The notes beneath the pieces were generated by a model. It was given only the letters and a program-made list of their open reading frames with translations. It had not been told where the DNA came from and ran no database searches. The translations under genes and the position numbers were made by a program. From assembly GCF_027943255.1 (NCBI RefSeq), contig NC_072894.1, positions 79,213,601 through 79,277,600 on the forward strand: DNA of 64,000 bases, read 5' to 3'. Of the stretch, positions 46,365 through 58,474 are shown piece by piece. Position 1 is the first letter of the stretch. Each line of letters opens with the position of its first letter. The DNA is from Anastrepha obliqua. Taxonomy: Eukaryota; Arthropoda; Insecta; Diptera; Tephritidae.

Positions 46365-47200
46365 AAAAAATTTAATTTATTTATTTAAAATGTTGAATAA
46401 AAATTAGAGAAAATATGAATTGCCAAGTAAAAGTAAATGATTGACAAAGTGACAGCTTTGATTTGAAAATCAAAGAAAATTAAGCAGAATCAAAGTGGCA
46501 AATATAATGGAAAAAAGGAGTGAGAAAATAAAGCGAATTCATAACGAAACATAGTTGATACGAGCACACACAGAATTAATGCTTCTTTTATGCATACACA
46601 CATACGAAAAATTTGCTTCAGTGGCAACTCAGTGAAACTCCTACATATGCTGTTCTTCATATCCATAGAAGGTAACCTATGTACCTATAATATGAATATA
46701 TATCTATTACATATATAAAGTTTTAATATACAATCGGATTAAATTCTACTTCTATGCTTCACAATTTTTATGAAATGTGTTCCTTTGTGGAGTTAGCAAA
46801 GACCCAAGCACAATAAAAGTGACAGCATAGCTATAAAAAGCAGAAAAGTACATAATGAAAGCCAAGCTATTAGAAAATGAATACAAAAGTCGCCTAGAAG
46901 CGTAATAAAGTGGGATGAAATAAAATAGAAAAAAAAAAAAAATTATGCAAGAGAATGAAGATAATATGGAAATCAATTTTGCATTTCAGTCACGTTTGTC
47001 ACGTTTGACACCCATATTTGAACAGCGCGTATGTTGAATGAAGGATTTTCAATATGTTGCTTGATGTACAGTGACCAATTTTGCTACACACCAGCTTTTA
47101 TTCCATGCGAATTACAGATGTGCGACTTCAAAGGATTAATCACTCAATTTCGGTCTCAAACTGAATCTCCTCTGGCATCAACTGGTTTGCAAACTAATGC
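46365..47200. other. No gene seen
   Basis: AT-rich noncoding DNA; no recognised motif. Confidence 0.4.
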
Positions 47201-47215
47201 AGGTTGAGAGTTTAG

Positions 47216-47551
47216 GTAGGTAGGTAGGGTGGTTGTCGTAAGACATACTTAGACCTTCGGCAGGCCCATTGTGATACCACTGGAGCTTATCCTTACTCTA
47301 CGTGTTCCCTTTCAAACCATCCGGTTGCTTTAATAAACGAGCAGAGCTTCGTTAGTTTTAGATGGGCTATATCCGCTACATCGGTTAGAAATGCTGTATC
47401 GAGGGTGCGCAGCCTTCTTCTAGCTAGGCTTTCACACTCACATAAAAGGTGTCTGACTGTTTCCTCTTCTTCTGTATTTAGACAGCTTCTACAGAAATCG
47501 AAGTAAGGTAGTCCTAACCTTCTAGCGTGGCTGCCTATTAAACAATGACCT
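47216..47551 (-). mobile_element. 5'-truncated LINE with 13-bp TSD
   Basis: It is flanked by perfect copies of GTTGAGAGTTTAG (47203-47215 and 47552-47564). The minus strand codes GHCLIGSHARRLGLPYFDFC, RSCLNTEEEETVRHLLCECE then SLARRRLRTLD, the cysteine-bearing C-terminus after RNase H in LOA/I-type elements. It ends at KATGWFEREHVE near 47293. The 3' terminus is CCTACCTAC repeats in place of poly(A), like the LINE at 13209. Confidence 0.88.
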
Positions 47552-47564
47552 GTTGAGAGTTTAG

Positions 47565-48640
47565 TTAGTCCAAGTCTTAGATTCAACGAGAACAGTTTTT
47601 CTCACAAATCATGCGTCATTTTTATTTTCTGGTGCTCTCTATCAAGATTTTGCTTTGGAGAGATCAGTACATCGATATTTTTCAATTCATCAAAAGCAGT
47701 ATTTTTCAGTATACTTTTATTTAAATTCATAAACCAAAAGCTTATACTTATTTAATTCATTTCAAATTTATTTTAATTCACATTTTTCATATGTGTTTAC
47801 ATATCATGCGCACAACCCACGGAGTGGATTTTAGGGTTTAACTCGAAACCAATTCGATATTTTAAAAAATCGAAATTTAAATCATCAATAAACAATGCCC
47901 GGGGAGGATATTAGAAGAGGTGGAGTCCCTGAAGCAGCTTGAGAGACCAGCAAACACTTGGAGGCGGCAGGTTGAAGCACACGCGCAGTAAGCAGGCTAC
48001 GCCAGGAGGCAAATAAAATTTCTAGCTTCAAGCAAATCAAATTATGATCTGCTTTATTTGTTTAGATAAAAAACAAAAATTAAAATTTCAATTCATTGAC
48101 AACAAATTATATTCCAAAAAAAAAAAGTGCCGGCCAAAACAAAGCAAATTTTGCAGTTTGCCCTCGTGTTTTTACACCAGCAATAACAATGTAAACACGA
48201 TTTAAGGCTTTTGGTTCAAAAAAATATTGCCGAAGTAAAATGTGAAAAAATTATACAATAATGATAGGAAACAAGCTGAAATTGAGGGTTTAATTTAAAA
48301 AAAAACTTTCAGGCTTACAATTTCTGAAACACTAAGCGTTGAAGCTCATTATCGTATATCACTTTCTCATTCTCAGATTCCTTTATTCGTAAACTAAAAG
48401 GCAGATTTTTAAATTGTAAAAATATACTTCTTGACTCTCAAATACTTTTTTCCGATAACACCACGACTCTTGACCATAATGTTATATACAAAATTTGAAG
48501 AAAATCTCATATTTTTTATTTAGCTGTAAGGAAGGGTTTTTTGTGGTAATTCAAAATAATTTGCAACATCCAGTCAGAGCAAAGGGCAAAAACAGTTTTC
48601 AAAGACATTGAACTGTGCTAAAAAGGTGCTGAATATATAA
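47565..48640. other. No gene seen
   Basis: Noncoding AT-rich DNA with poly(A) patches; no coding motif recognised. Confidence 0.4.
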
Positions 48641-48641
48641 G

Positions 48642-48800
48642 CTGGCGCAAAATTACTCACCCCATAGGAAGAATTATAGTTTTTGTGAATTTTGCCTTAT
48701 ACATCAATCATATTTGACACTTGCCATTATTTAAATTTTTTATTTATTAGTAGAAAAGTTATTCAAAAACAGAATTAGAGTATCAATTTTGCGCCACCTT
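48642..48800. mobile_element. MITE with GGCGCAAAATT ends (copy 4)
   Basis: The left end is CTGGCGCAAAATTACTCACC; the right end read inwards is GGTGGCGCAAAATTGATACT. The internal ACATCAATCATATTTGACAC and TTATTCAAAAACAGAATTAG are the family core motifs. 159 bp, noncoding. Confidence 0.75.
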
Positions 48801-48804
48801 GTCG

Positions 48805-49670
48805 ATATATAATTTACTAACTATCCTAGTAAATCCCCCCATAACTTTTTAAGAGAATGTAAGAAGAAGCGCAATCTGAATATATGAGTAAATTAAAGAA
48901 CATAAAATTTCATTAATTCATGCGATTAAAGCCGTTTGGTTCACGATTTCTATAGACTATTCGAAATTGAGCTTTTGAAGTAATTGTTGAAAATGATGGT
49001 TTATGGACATCATTTAATGAAACAAAAAAAGTTTAGAACCAAAACGTCATTTTAACTCAAAATTTTTCTCTGCGGCCTTAATTAAGGGAATCAAAAATTA
49101 CCACCTGTTGAGGTAAAACACGCTTTAAAAAAGGATTTTTTAGGAGTCACTTTTGTTGAGCATAAATAACGTAATTGGATTTGATCTTAATCAAGTGAGA
49201 TGGTATGTGTTTAAGCTATACGATGTCTAGACTGGAATTCCCATGGTGAGAACCATTTGAGAAACATTTTCTGAAAACAAGCGACAACATAAAATCAAAT
49301 TATATTTTCTTAACATTATTTTCATACGACTAAATGTCTTAATTTGTTTCATTGTGATTTGGATTAAATTTTTTTTCTTTTCATTTTGTTTTTTGTTTTT
49401 CTGTTAATTTAATTAATTTTTTTTAGAAAATACTATAAATACAAAATACAAATGTGCTTTGAGTTCTAGTTTTTATATGTGGTAATGAAAAAATAATATT
49501 GAAAATTTTTTTCAACTGCATTTCCTTCAACGTTCATATCCTCTTTTGTACCACACAAATTTGTTTTAAATTTAGGGCATCAGCCTACTGATTGCCGGAA
49601 TGAAAAAAGTCAGTACGGCAGTTAGAAAATCAGTATTGACCTAATGAAAGTATTACGTCTGGCAACCCTA
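48805..49670. other. No gene seen
   Basis: AT-rich DNA with T-rich runs at 49370-49430; no coding motif. Confidence 0.4.
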
Positions 49671-49672
49671 TA

Positions 49673-50825
49673 CGAGGTGTATTCAAAAAGTATCGCGAAT
49701 TTTGAATTTTCGCAGGTTACTTACATTCGAATTTCGAGTTTTTGTGGCGATATGTTGGTTGGGACATGAGGTCTCTCACTCATGCCGAAATGGCGACGAG
49801 TTCGGCCATTGTGAATGTTCAGTTAATTGTTGACAGCTGCTTGTCTTGCACGTGTTTCGGCTCGTCTTCGATTTTTACCTATTTAAAAAGATGGATCAAA
49901 GAACCTGTATTAAATCTTGTGTGAAAAACGAAATTAGGTGCGCGGATGGATCCCGAATGTTGACTGTGTCATACGGAGAAGCTACTTTGGACCAAAACAA
50001 CGTTTATCGGTGGTACAAAATGTTCTCAGAAGGCCGAGAAGATGTGAACGTCGAAAAGCGTGCCGGACGCCCGAGCACTTCAACAACAGACGAAAAAATT
50101 AATGAAGTGAAGAAAATAGTATCGGCCAATCATCGAATCATCGTTGGAGAAGTTGCTAAGGACTTAGACATATCGATTGGCTCGTGCCATTCGATTTTTT
50201 CAATGATTTGGGCATGAGATGGGTGGCCGCAAACTGTACCAAAACTGCTCGATTTTGGACTCTGTCGGCGACGACCCAAATTTTCTCCAGAGGGTCATAA
50301 CTGGTGACGAATCGTGGGTTTATGGTTATGACGTGGAAACCCAAGCTCAATCATCTCAATGGAAGCTGCCGCACGAACCAGAGAAAAAAGCGCGCCAAGT
50401 TCGGTCGAATGTAAAAGTTTTGCTTGACGTTTTCTTCGATTGCAAGGGCGTTGTGCATCATGAGTTCTTGCCACAGGGTAAAACGGTCAATAAGGAATAT
50501 TACAAAAACAACACACTAATGATGCCACAGCCACCATATTCCCCAGATCTGGCCCCCTGTGACTTTTTCTTCTTCCCGCAACAGAAGAGGCCCATGAAAG
50601 GACGACGCTATGCTACGATTGACGAGATAAAGACGGCATCGAAGGAGGAGGTGAACAAGATAAAAAATATGATTTTTTGAAGTGCTTCGAAGATTGGAAA
50701 AAACGTTGGCACAAGTGCATAATATTAATGGGGATGACTTTGAAGGGGACAAAATAGATATTAATGAATAAATAACTAATTTTTGAAAACGCACAAAATT
50801 CGGAATGCTTTTTGAATACACCTCG
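49673..50825 (+). mobile_element. Mariner element, both ends, internal deletion
   Basis: The element is 1153 bp between TA dinucleotides (49671-49672 and 50826-50827). The ends are CGAGGTGTATTCAAAAAGTA and, read inwards, CGAGGTGTATTCAAAAAGCA, with weaker similarity to about 30 bp. It carries the deleted transposase gene below. Confidence 0.9.
49891..50755 (+). pseudogene. Mariner transposase pseudogene lacking second Asp
   Basis: It starts at ATG 49891 (MDQRTCIKSCVKNEIRCADG), then MFSEGREDVNVEKRAGRPST and DLDISIGSCHSIF. A frame change at about 50200 leads to ILDSVGDDPNFLQRVITGDE then SWVYGYD (first aspartate) and VKVLLDVFFDCKGVVHHEFL. A deletion then removes the second-aspartate block: KEYY joins directly to KNNTLMMPQPPYSPDLAPCD (third). 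The tail MKGRRYATIDEIKTASKEEV and CFEDWKKRWHKCI follows after another shift. It cannot be active. Confidence 0.88.
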
Positions 50826-50829
50826 TATA

Positions 50830-52115
50830 CAACGGCGACCATTGAAAATTAGTGAAGGCCCCTGCGAGGGGGCTAAATGTTTCCAAGGGTCTTATCCATC
50901 GAGAAGCCCATAAAGATCTTCGCAGGAGACAGTTTATGTTGGAGCAAACACGAAAACGATGCGTCATCCGATCAAAACGCCTTCTATACAGAATTAAATA
51001 TCCAGGAGCGCTTGAGATGTTATGGTTTCTTTCTGAGCAGTGATGCCCGTGGATTACTTCGAATGAGGCGTAGTAGAGCGTGAAATTAATAAGCATCTTC
51101 ATAACACCATATTTTCTATGAAGGTGGCAATTAATACCATTGTGGTCAATATGAATAAGCAGTATTGGGTTCGGACGTGCAATCATTCCCGGACGCGGTA
51201 TCTAAGTTATTTTTTGTTTTTGTTTTTAATTTTATGGATATATAATATAATAAGTTAATGTTGTGTCAAAGATTCGTGAAATTTTATTAAATTTTGTTGA
51301 AAGTAAAAGCTAATTAGTTTTCTTTCAAACTGTCATCAAATACGGCACGCTTTATGAGCTATCTTGGCAACAAATCTTGTTAGGTTTTAGATCAACAAAT
51401 CCAGAATTTCCCCTAAAAATTAATCTTTTCATGGAACTTTTATTAATATATTATACTTATGCATATGGTATATTTGCAGTTAATTAGCTTAGTTAATATG
51501 GCATTTAATACACAAATTTAATGCTTGGCAGGTAGAAATTGTCCTGGGGTAAAACATATTTCCGAATATTTCTCGAATTTATTGTCATAGTGCTCCACTG
51601 TCCACCTCGCCTTTCTTATCTAGTATAGCCTACAACAAACATGCCTGCATACGTTGAGAAACCTCACGTTCGGTGGTTTTTGTTTTTCATCTTGTGTTTC
51701 TGCCTCATTGCTTTGCAAACACAATAAAAGCCATTCTTTGCATATAATTTTTCAAAATGATGAAATGAACAGAAATTTCATGACGATGATTTAGACGAGA
51801 ATATCAAACAGCAGATATGTAAGTACAATACATATATACCATATGTACATATCTATATGCCATACCATTATATGCCAGCACTAGGGGTGTCTTTATTTTG
51901 ACAAAAAAAAAAAGAAATATTTTACTAAAAATTTTGATAAATATGTGTGAATGAGCAAAGTATTTGACCTTAATGTGACCCCGTTTGCCACGTCACAGAA
52001 AAAACGCCATACAAATATGGACCCCATTAGTATGCTTGCAGCATTAGCATACATACCTATGTATGCAAAAAAAAAAATGAGAAGAGGAAACATCTGAAGC
52101 AGATATACCTACATA
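50830..52115. other. No gene recognised
   Basis: The open frames at 50776-51186 overlap on both strands without a family match. The remainder is AT-rich. A TATGCATACATACCTATGTA-type microsatellite lies at about 52045-52068. Confidence 0.4.
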
Positions 52116-52545
52116 AACGGTGAAACCTCGATATAACGAAGTTGAAGGGATTGGAAAAATGCTTCATTATATCTATAGTTTCGTGATATTTATAACTACA
52201 ATCAGCACCTCCATGCAACGAAAAATGTAAAATTCTTGGGAAAAATTGTTATAAGTATAGTTTCGTGGTTTTTTCTATTTTAGATTTTATTTTTGATTAT
52301 TTTTTAATGAACACATCAGTACATTCTTCTATGAGCTGTAGAATGTATTGCATCGAAAAATGCTTGCTTCTTTTTAGTTGCAGTTATAACGCGTAGGCAA
52401 ATTGACTTATGCTTCACTGGATAACACATTTTGACAGTAATTAAAACAAGTCTGACAGTGTGCTCTCAACGCACTACTCTTTGGTATGTAGAGACTTTTG
52501 CTAATGGGATTTTAAGAGTCAATATTTCGCACCGTATTTGTTCAA

Positions 52546-54148
52546 TTTGACAGCTGCGCATGTCATAGAGAATGTGAAGATCCCGATACCCCAATCGTTG
52601 ACGACGGAATTGTCGTTCCGTTACCCGACCATGACGAGGTGAGAATAGCAATATCACGGCTAAAGAACAACAAAGCCGCGGGCGCCGACGGACTGCCGGC
52701 TGAGCTATTCAAACATGGTGGCGAGGAGTTGGTAAGGTGCATGCATCAGCTCCTATGCAAAATATGGTCGGATGAAAGCATGCCTGCCGATTGGAATTTA
52801 AAGTGTGCTCTGCCCAATCCATAAGAAGGGCGATCCTGCAATTTGTGCCAATTACCGCGGGATTAGTCTTCTAAATATCGCCTATAAGGTTCTAGCGAGC
52901 GTATTGTGTGAAAGACTGAAGCCCACCGTCAACCAACTGATTGGACCTTATCAGTGCGGCTTCAGACCTGGAAAGTCTACCATCGACCAAATATTTACAA
53001 TACGCCAAATCTTGGAAAAGACCCATGAAAGGAGAACCGACACACACCTTCTTTTCGTCGACTTCAAAGCTGCATTCGACAGTACGGAAAGGAGTTACCT
53101 GTATGCCGCTATGTCTGAATTTGGTATCCCCGCAAAACTAATACGGCTATGTAAGATGACGTTGCTCAATACCAGCAGCGCCGTCAGAATTGGGAAGGAC
53201 CTCTCCGAGCCGTTTGATACCAAACGAGGTTTCAGACAGGGTGACTCGCTGTCGTGTGACTTCTTTAACCTGATGTTGGAGAGCATCGTACGAGCCGCAG
53301 AACTTAATCGCTCAGGCACAATCTTTTATAAGAGCGTACAACTGTTGGCGTATGCCGATGATATTGATATCATCGGCCTTAACAACCGCGCTGTTAGTTC
53401 TGCCTTCTCCAAACTGGATAAAGAGGCAAAGCGAATGGGTTTGGTGGTGAACGAGGACAAAACGAAGTACCTCCTGTCTTCAAACAAACAGTCGGCGCAC
53501 TCGCGTATCGGCACCCACGTCACTGTAGACAGTTATAATTTCGAGGTTGTAAAAGACTTCGTTTATTTAGGAACCAGCATTAACACCGATAACAATGTCA
53601 GCCTTGAAATCCAACGTAGAATCTCTCTTGCCAACAAGTGCTACTTTGGACTGAGTAGGCAACTGAGCAGTAAAGTCCTCTCTCGACGAACAAAACTAAC
53701 ACTCTACAAGACTCTCATCATGCCCGTCCTAACGTATGGCGCAGAAGCTTGGACGATGACAACATCCGATGAAGCGACGCTTGGAGTGTTCGAGAGAAAG
53801 ATTCTGCGTAAGATTTTTGGACCTTTGCACGTTGGCAACGGCGAATATCGCAGGCGATGGAACGATGAGCGGTATGAGCTTTACGGCGACATAGACATGG
53901 CGCAGCGAATAAAGATCCAGCGGCTACGTTGGCTGGGTCATGTCGTCCGAATGGATACAAACGCTCCGGCTTTGAAAGTATTCGATGCGGTACCAGCTGG
54001 TGGTAGCAGAGGAAGAGGAAGGCCTCCTCTGCGTTGGAAAGATCAGGTGGTGAAGGACTTGGCTTCACTTGGTGTGTCCAACTGGCGCCGGTTAGCACGA
54101 GAAAGAAATGACTGGCGCGCTTTGTTAAACTCGGCCAAAATCGCGTAA
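52546..54148 (+). pseudogene. RTE-like reverse transcriptase, one frameshift
   Basis: The frame is open from the 5' truncation: DTPIVDDGIVVPLPDHDEVR, then ISRLKNNKAAGADGLPAELF and ESMPADWNLK. At about 52800 an extra GT shifts the frame, and it resumes as LCPIHKKGDPAICANYRGIS for 447 codons to 54148. Catalytic blocks are FVDFKAAFDS and QLLAYADDIDIIG (YADD). The thumb has VKDFVYLGTSI and LTYGAEAWTM; the C-terminus has QRLRWLGHVVRMD and GRGRPPLRWKDQV. No RNase H. The endonuclease is lost by truncation. One frameshift in about 1.6 kb suggests a young insertion. The clade is inferred from the C-terminal wording and tail. Confidence 0.9.
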
Positions 54149-54178
54149 GCGGTTATCGCGCCAATTAAGAAGAAGAAG
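52546..54178 (+). mobile_element. RTE-like LINE, 5'-truncated, with 10-bp TSD
   Basis: It is flanked by ATTTGTTCAA (52536-52545 and 54179-54188). The 3' end is an AAGAAGAAGAAG microsatellite, as RTE elements typically have, in place of poly(A). It lies within the Tigger-like element. It holds most of a reverse transcriptase gene with a single frameshift. Confidence 0.9.
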
Positions 54179-54259
54179 ATTTGTTCAAGCGGCCGAGGAA
54201 AAAATTTTTCATATTGAATTTTTCCTTGTTTAAGGTTCATCATGTAGAGGTTTCACTAT

Positions 54260-55295
54260 AACTACATTAGTATAAACGTTACGTCTCAAATGTGCAGCTT
54301 TAATAAACCTCGACTAAGTACTTTGAACTGCTGCTGATGCATGCTCAGTTGTTCATCCATCACCAACCATCAAGTCAGTCTAACTTGCATCCTTCATTTA
54401 CCCATTTACTGTACTGTAATTCCATTTATGTTTGCTATTCGCTTTATTAAAACCCCACTGAATAGTGAGTACGTAAGCTAAGACAAAGACATATAAATAA
54501 TTTTTATATACAGGGTGTTTCAAACAGACGCTTTTCCGATCGAAATCTTGACGCGCATTCAATATCATTCGTTCGCATAATGAAGAGATTCGCTTTGCGC
54601 TTGGATGCAAACACATGGTGTGGCTTTGGTATAGAGGGAATAAAATAGATTATGTTAAATATATTACTTTGATCCCATAAATACATATTTACTTAATATC
54701 ACCCTCAATAAATACCCCACTCCTTTTAATACTGCATACACATTCTCCAATTGCTCGCAACGGTACTGCACTCCTTCTTTTGCCTGCTCCTTTAGAATGC
54801 GTGGCGCGTCATTTTTAACAGCTTCAACGGACTCAAATCTCAAACTTTAGTATAAGCTTACTTTTTACTGTAGATGACATTTTTAGCCTCATAGTTGAAT
54901 AGACATATCACATAATTCCAAAGTAAGTACTGCGTCGCTCAAACAGTACGTTTTCTGATAGTAAGTTTTAGCAGCAATGCGGCATCTACACCGCTTACCA
55001 TACGGAAATTTGTTAATAAATTTACTAGAGCATAGAACCCATGGCCATCATCATATCTCTTATCTCTCATCATCTTAGAACCACATCCTCAGATGTTCTG
55101 AATACTATTTTCTTCTTACCCCTCCTAGATTTGGTTGGTAAATAGAAGGCAGGTACACTGTTGTTCGTCTTTTAGGTGTTGGACACTCTGCCTTAACACT
55201 TGGTATGGGTTAAACAATCCTGTTGACTATTGCTTGAATGACCCATATTTTAATGGATTATTTAGCACTAGAATTTTCGGTGGACGTGGGTGGGT
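54260..55295. other. No gene; one possible transposon end
   Basis: ATACAGGGTGTTTCAAACAG at 54509 looks like the terminal sequence of a Tc1/mariner-type element, but no partner end or transposase follows. The rest is AT-rich noncoding DNA. Confidence 0.4.
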
Positions 55296-55299
55296 TGAC

Positions 55300-55760
55300 A
55301 ATATACCTGGTGGGAGAAACTGCTTACGGTTATTTACTGATGACTCAAAGCTTGGCAATAAAGTTGGCTTTGGCGTCTACTGCAAGAAGTCAAAAGAATG
55401 CGTTTTGGTTCGCCTTTCTAAGCACTCTGACGTAATTCAGGCTGCAATTATAGCCATAAATTAGGTAGCTATCCGGTTGGGTAAAACTGTTACTACTTTT
55501 AGAGAAGTCTGTATTTTTTCTGATAGCCAAGCGGAGATTAAATCTCTTGGTGTGGTTGCCACTGATCCCATCATTCTTCGGAAATGAAGGGCATATATTA
55601 ACAGGATGGCGGAATATTTCCGCAACCATCTGACTTACGTTTGGTATCGCCACACATCTGCCTCATTAGGCGCAGGTTCGAAAAACCGAACTTCGGTAAT
55701 ACTCCGGATGCCCTTATACAAATCAGTTAGGGATTCCAATTTATGCCTAAGTGAGACACT
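55300..55760 (+). pseudogene. LINE RNase H domain relic
   Basis: The frame reads LRLFTDDSKLGNKVGFGVYC, then LVRLSKHSDVIQAAIIAI, a stop, TFREVCIFSDSQAEIKSLG and MAEYFRNHLTYVWYRHTSAS. This is an RNase H fold: first aspartate in FTDDSK, third in FSDSQ, and the helix with the expected glutamate eroded to alanine. The source is an RNase H-bearing non-LTR element. Two stops make it dead. Confidence 0.78.
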
Positions 55761-55974
55761 GCCACAGATTTTCGTGACCACAACCAAATTTGGTATTGCT
55801 CTGGCATGCCAATTTTTGCCTTGCCTAACGTGGGCCTGGTAAGGTAATAGTGAGGCGTGCCTCAGTAAGGCCTGCCTAATTCGGGCCTAACTGATTCTTC
55901 GGCATGCCTCACTGTAACTCTAGTCGGGATCTCCAATGCTAAATTTTGAGCCATAACACATCAGAAGCTAGTGC

Positions 55975-56115
55975 AACTAGAAGTCAGAAAGAGAAAATGG
56001 GACTAGACCGGCCAAGTACTGCGGAAGGAAAGAGGTAATATAACAAAGGCCGCGATTGACTGGAACCTGCCAGGTAGCCGCAAACGCGGAAGATCAGTGA
56101 AGACCTTGTGTATAC
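55975..56115 (+). pseudogene. RTE-like LINE C-terminal fragment
   Basis: The frame reads KWDWTGQVLRKERGNITKAA then IDWNLPGSRKRGRSVKTL, matching the WxGHxLRK...ALxWNPxGxRxRGRPxxTW tail of RTE-like proteins. Only about 45 codons remain. Confidence 0.65.
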
Positions 56116-56644
56116 ATGCAGCTCGCGATAAATGATAGCCCATCAAAATTTTACCCAGTTTTGACTATTTTTCCTATTAATTTAATATTATTTATTTGTT
56201 TGCCTTACAAGAACCATCTAAATCCAAGTTTCAAACTTTATGTACTAATTAGAAAAATTCTACTTCTCATACCACTTCGACTAAATTATATTATATACAT
56301 ATATCACAAAGTGCGAATTTGGATTGCGTGAATTTTTGTTTCGTTAGTGCTGTGCATTTTTTACCTTCAAAGAACAAAAGTGGACGTCTTTTCATTATAT
56401 GCGCGGTTTTCAGAACTTTGAATGGAGAATTTGAATAGGAAGAATTTTTAATACAGAATATGGTACTTTAAAGTTTTTTTACCTAACCTGATTCCGATTA
56501 TCCGACTACTGTGGCCGCATTTTAATTGCTTAAAAAAACGCTAGTACTGATATAATCCATAATCCAAAGCCTTCGTAAAAATATCCACGTACATTTTTTT
56601 CCTGCAGATATTTATTACTCTAATTACATAGTAATTAATGACGT

Positions 56645-56890
56645 CCGCCGTAGCCGAATGTGTTGGTGCATGACTACTATTCGGAAGACGTAGGTTCGAA
56701 TCTTCATGAAACTGCTAAATGAAGAAAACATGTTTCTAATAGCGGCAGGCAATGGCAAATCTCCGAGTGGGTTTATGCCATGAAAAAACTCCTCATAAAA
56801 AATTACAAATTAAAACTGTAGCTCCCGCACATCACAAATAGGAGGAGGAGGAGCTTGGCAAAAAGAGTGTCAGCGCCAATTATATATAGT
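56645..56890 (+). repeat. tRNA-derived SINE
   Basis: A box GTAGCCGAATGTGTTGGTGC and B box GTAGGTTCGAATCTTC are both good. The body has AGGCAATGGCAAATCTCCGA and CCATGAAAAAACTCCTCATA, and the tail CGCCAATTATATATAG. It has the clearest pol III promoter of all the SINE copies in the window. Confidence 0.87.
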
Positions 56891-56999
56891 ACTTAGTTCT
56901 GCCATAAGTCCTGTTACAAGTTAAGTCCGTTAAAGATATGAAATTATAATACTTTTTTAATGAAGTTAGTCTTATTTAATCATGTAAATATTAAAGGAA

Positions 57000-57965
57000 A
57001 ACATTTTAACTTTGATTCGGAATGTAAGACCAAATACACAAGCCTTCAAACTATTAGGCCATTCAGCTATTACAGCACGGACTGTTTCCATAGATATTAA
57101 CGTCGCTGCTCGAGCTAAAGACTGTTTCAGATTCTCAAAATTTCAGTAAGGTCTTCAACAGGCCATGTTTTCCAATTTGAACTCAAACTGTAGTCCACGC
57201 ATTCAGATCTGGACTTCTAGATGGCCTATATTCTGTGGCTACGAACTCAGGAATATACTTTTTTGGCCACTGCTGGGTGGTTTTGGTCTTATTTGATGGA
57301 GCGGAACCTTGCTGGAAGATCCAACGCCCTCCATTGAAGAGAGTACTGCTCACATGTTTCAGCACGCCTGCTAAGACAGACCAGAACTTTTGCCGCGATC
57401 TCAACTCCTTTTTCGCAGAAATGAATAGATCTAACGCCTTTACAAGATACTGTCCACCAAACCTATACGGAGGCTGGAAAGTGGCCACGCTGAACTCTTG
57501 GAACAACATTTTTTGTGTCTTTAGCATATATTTTATTTCTTCTTTTACAGTGAACATTTTCTCATCTGTGATTGCATCTGTCGAGTATTCTTCAAGAGCG
57601 TTGTCAAAAAATGGCCAGCTGAACGGCGGAAGGCGTTCTTGTGGAGATCTTTTCTACTTAGTCTTGACATGGACCTGATTGACACAATTATTTCCATGGA
57701 CATGATTTTCTGCTTTCCAAGGCGATTTCTCCAAATTCTTTCCCGACTTTTATAGTTTCACTGGTTCGAACCAAGCCAGGACGACCACTCCTTTTCCTAT
57801 CTGTCACTCCAGACATTTGCGAAAAACGATTGATCGTGCGGCAAACCAACATTCGCGAAATATAAAGTTTTTCCTGTAATTCGCAAATCTCACTTGCAAT
57901 TTTACCTCACTTACGTAATGCAATCCCTGCAATGCGAGCTAAGGAAACTCCTCACTACATTGTTA
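57000..57965 (-). pseudogene. DD37D (maT-type) transposase relic
   Basis: Minus strand: RKRSGRPGLVRTSETIKVGK near 57770 (N-terminal region), then REENVHCKRRNKIYAKDTKN-type broken sequence, FQPPYRFGGQYLVKALDLFI, and WIFQQGSAPSNKTKTTQQW followed by RPSRSPDLNAW. The second catalytic aspartate is glycine (QQG for QQD) and the third block is lost after SPDLN. It is a second maT-type relic besides the one at 10030. Confidence 0.75.
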
Positions 57966-58101
57966 ATAAGCGAAATTTGTCACGAAACTCAGAATAATTT
58001 ATGAGTATACAATGCATACGAACAAAAAAAAAAAATAACGGAACTTTTTCTTGTCGCAAGCATTGTAAAATTTGTCACAGAATTTATGGCAAGACTAAGT
58101 A

Positions 58102-58469
58102 AAGGGCGGTTAAGTTTCAAGGGCCGGTGTTGATTCTGAATAAAACACAATTTTTTTAGGAAATTATTATCATTTCTCTTTATTATGATAATATTGATAT
58201 GGCTCAATTACGTATGGAACAAAATATCGGCCAAATGGCCACCGCACACCTCCATCCGATGGTCCAAATTTTCGATGATGCTGAGGCATAATTGAGGTTC
58301 TATGCCGTTAATGTGCCGAATTATCTCATCCTTTAGCTCTTGAATTGTTGCTGGCTTATCGACGTACACCTTTTCTTTCAAATAACCCCAAAGAAAGAAG
58401 TCCAACGGTGTCGTTGACGATTAGGTGTGGTTCACATTCAACATCGGCCCTTGAAATTCAACCACACTT
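58102..58469 (-). mobile_element. Short DD41D derivative (368 bp), both ends
   Basis: Flanked by TA (58100-58101 and 58470-58471). The ends are AAGGGCGGTTAAGTTTCAAG and, read inwards, AAGTGTGGTTGAATTTCAAG. The minus strand keeps only the transposase C-terminus: DFFLWGYLKEKVYVDKPATI, QELKDEIIRHINGIEPQLCL and NLDHRMEVCGGHLADILFHT. It lacks the catalytic core and so depends on another copy. Confidence 0.85.
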
Positions 58470-58474
58470 TATAT

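Larger units (their letters stand above)
52117..54257 (+). mobile_element. Tigger/pogo-like element split by an RTE LINE
   Basis: The left end CGGTGAAACCTCGATATAAC and the right end read inwards AGTGAAACCTCTACATGATG resemble the GTGAAACCTCGATATAACG ends of Tigger/pogo-type elements. Subterminal TATATCTATAGTTTCGTG near 52170 is also typical. No transposase remains. An RTE LINE occupies most of the interval. Confidence 0.6.
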
